Positions 21,734 to 22,677 of a DNA stretch of 22,677 bases are shown here, one piece after another (the first letter of the stretch is position 1; the number at the start of each line of letters is the position of its first letter). Source of the DNA: JBHHYU01 sp046757725 (GTDB lineage: Bacteria; Desulfobacterota; Binatia; UBA9968). The DNA is taken from assembly GCA_046757725.1 (NCBI GenBank), contig JBHHYU010000045.1, forward strand, positions 1 through 22,677, written 5' to 3'. The notes under the pieces are model-generated. The model ran no database searches, was not told the origin of the DNA, and worked only from the letters and a program-made list of their open reading frames with translations. The position numbers and the translations under genes are program-made.

Positions 21734-22677
21734 TCATCCATAACGGCCGTCAATTCTTGGATATATGAGTATGGGAAAGTAGCTAACTAAAAACGTGGCA
21801 AACGCGACTATCCATAAAATTTGGGATCCAGCAATCCATAAAGTATAAAGTGAGTTATCGAACAAAGGAAAAATGATTCTGACGAGAGCGCCACAAGATA
21901 GTGTTATAAAGATCACATTCACTAATCTCGGCGGGTTATGCACGTCCCTGCCGGTATGTCCCAAAGAGACACGAGCCATCATCCCCAACGTCATCATGCC
22001 AATGCCTCCAAACGCGAAAGCATGAACCGCTAGATACGGTGAGATACCATAGACAATTGCGAATGTTTTTAGAGCAAATCCCAGAACAATGAAAGCGTAC
22101 GCAAGATACAAAATCCATAACAATGGTTTTTTCCAGATTCCCGTTGTATGCCAACCAAACAACCTGATTCCATGAATGAAAAATAATAGTCCGGCCAGAC
22201 CAGCAGTTATGGTTGAAGTTGGGCGACTCAGGTCGGTAATCCAGAACATCAAAAAGATCCCTAGGCTTGAAACGTCGATCCATTTCCAATTCATTAGTTT
22301 AACGGGGTAGCCTACGCCTCGCTCAATAAAGAAAGGGAGGATTCTTCGGCCCATGATAAAGATTAGCGTAAGAATTGAATATAGGCCTGAGTACAACCCA
22401 AAGTGTACTCCATGAGATAATCTTCCAAGTGCCCCCAAATAAAACACAACGTTGCTAGCTAACAACAAGGGCAATGTTGCCAGGATCAGGATGTTTCGCC
22501 ACTGTCTGACTTTCAGGAGAGGGAGGACCACAGCAATGATTAGGAAGAGAATAAATAAGTTATCCACAAAGGCGAGGGTATCTAAGGCGACATTGCCACT
22601 GAAAAAAGGCAATAACCGGGCGGCAGTCCAAAATAAAAACAAACTCAATAAAGGATAACCGTTGAGTGTTTGTACCT
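21734..22677 (-). CDS. nnrS: NnrS family membrane protein (5' end outside window)
   Basis: A multi-pass inner-membrane protein, open at the right edge; about 314 C-terminal residues are present of roughly 400 usual. The frame continues upstream of the first TTG as 'VQTLNGYPLLSLFLFW', so that TTG is not the start. Family hallmarks: 'LLSLFLFWTAARLLPF', 'RRILPFFIERGVG', 'HAFAFGGIGMMTLGMMARVSLGHTGR' region (quoted in part: 'HAFAFGGIGMMTLGMM'), and about nine hydrophobic helices. Characterised NnrS proteins bind haem and copper and protect against nitric-oxide stress, in denitrifiers and some pathogens. The N-terminal 'WHAHEM'-type block should lie just beyond the edge. No other nitrogen-oxide gene is in view. 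It converges on the thiolase/dehydrogenase operon. Confidence 0.87.
   Translation of the reverse strand, partial: VQTLNGYPLLSLFLFWTAARLLPFFSGNVALDTLAFVDNLFILFLIIAVVLPLLKVRQWRNILILATLPLLLASNVVFYLGALGRLSHGVHFGLYSGLYSILTLIFIMGRRILPFFIERGVGYPVKLMNWKWIDVSSLGIFLMFWITDLSRPTSTITAGLAGLLFFIHGIRLFGWHTTGIWKKPLLWILYLAYAFIVLGFALKTFAIVYGISPYLAVHAFAFGGIGMMTLGMMARVSLGHTGRDVHNPPRLVNVIFITLSCGALVRIIFPLFDNSLYTLWIAGSQILWIVAFATFLVSYFPILIYPRIDGRYG

Noticed and set aside
1..22677. tRNA genes or CRISPR arrays
   Set aside because: No T-loop/acceptor arrangement and no spaced direct repeats were seen; the one GGTTCGAAC-like string (about 19400) is inside the thiolase gene.

Overview
The window looks like ordinary chromosome from a Gram-negative bacterium. 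An AsmA-family envelope protein, a probable lipoprotein, a Tat component and an NnrS-family membrane protein fit a two-membrane cell, probably one with respiratory nitrogen-oxide metabolism. I see no rRNA, tRNA, CRISPR array, insertion sequence, phage gene or integrase. The gene mix (GMC dehydrogenase pair, DUF1178, DUF393, solitary DUF47, thiolase plus 3-hydroxyacyl-CoA dehydrogenase, NnrS) would suit a deltaproteobacterial, NC10/Methylomirabilota or similar lineage. That is a weak guess from gene content only.

Left part (1-6900). The window opens inside an iron-type ABC permease gene. It is followed by a two-gene dehydrogenase (small subunit 3 plus GMC flavoprotein with a three-cysteine motif). 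Convergent to these, on the minus strand, is a two-gene envelope module: a small predicted lipoprotein and a two-pass membrane protein with coiled-coil, helical-repeat and SH3 regions. A good sigma-54-type -24/-12 element precedes the pair. Then come a calcineurin-like metallophosphoesterase and a DUF1178 zinc-ribbon protein, both on the minus strand.

Middle part (6960-14400). A FemAB/GNAT-like protein is followed by the operon purM-purN-LPG_synthase_TM, whose last gene ends tail-to-tail with mgtE; the two stop codons share a TTAA. A solitary tatA has its own promoter and a terminator-like hairpin. A DUF47 (PhoU-like) gene without a pit partner follows. On the minus strand an excisionase-type HTH protein with a strong sigma-70-type promoter heads a probable operon with a SAM methyltransferase.

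Right part (14600-22677). A 1028-residue AsmA-like protein is translationally coupled to a glutaredoxin-like protein and is followed by a DCC-family (DUF393) thiol protein. A VOC-fold protein on the minus strand lacks typical second-half metal ligands. A 447-bp gap with operator-like inverted repeats separates it from a thiolase and 3-hydroxybutyryl-CoA dehydrogenase operon (acetoacetyl-CoA/3-hydroxybutyryl-CoA interconversion). The window ends inside a minus-strand NnrS-family gene.

I found no obvious new defence or mobile system. The most worthwhile leads are the sigma-54-associated lipoprotein/SH3 membrane module, the apparently cytosolic Fe-S-type GMC dehydrogenase without a cytochrome subunit, the VOC protein with altered ligands, and the AsmA/glutaredoxin/DCC neighbourhood.
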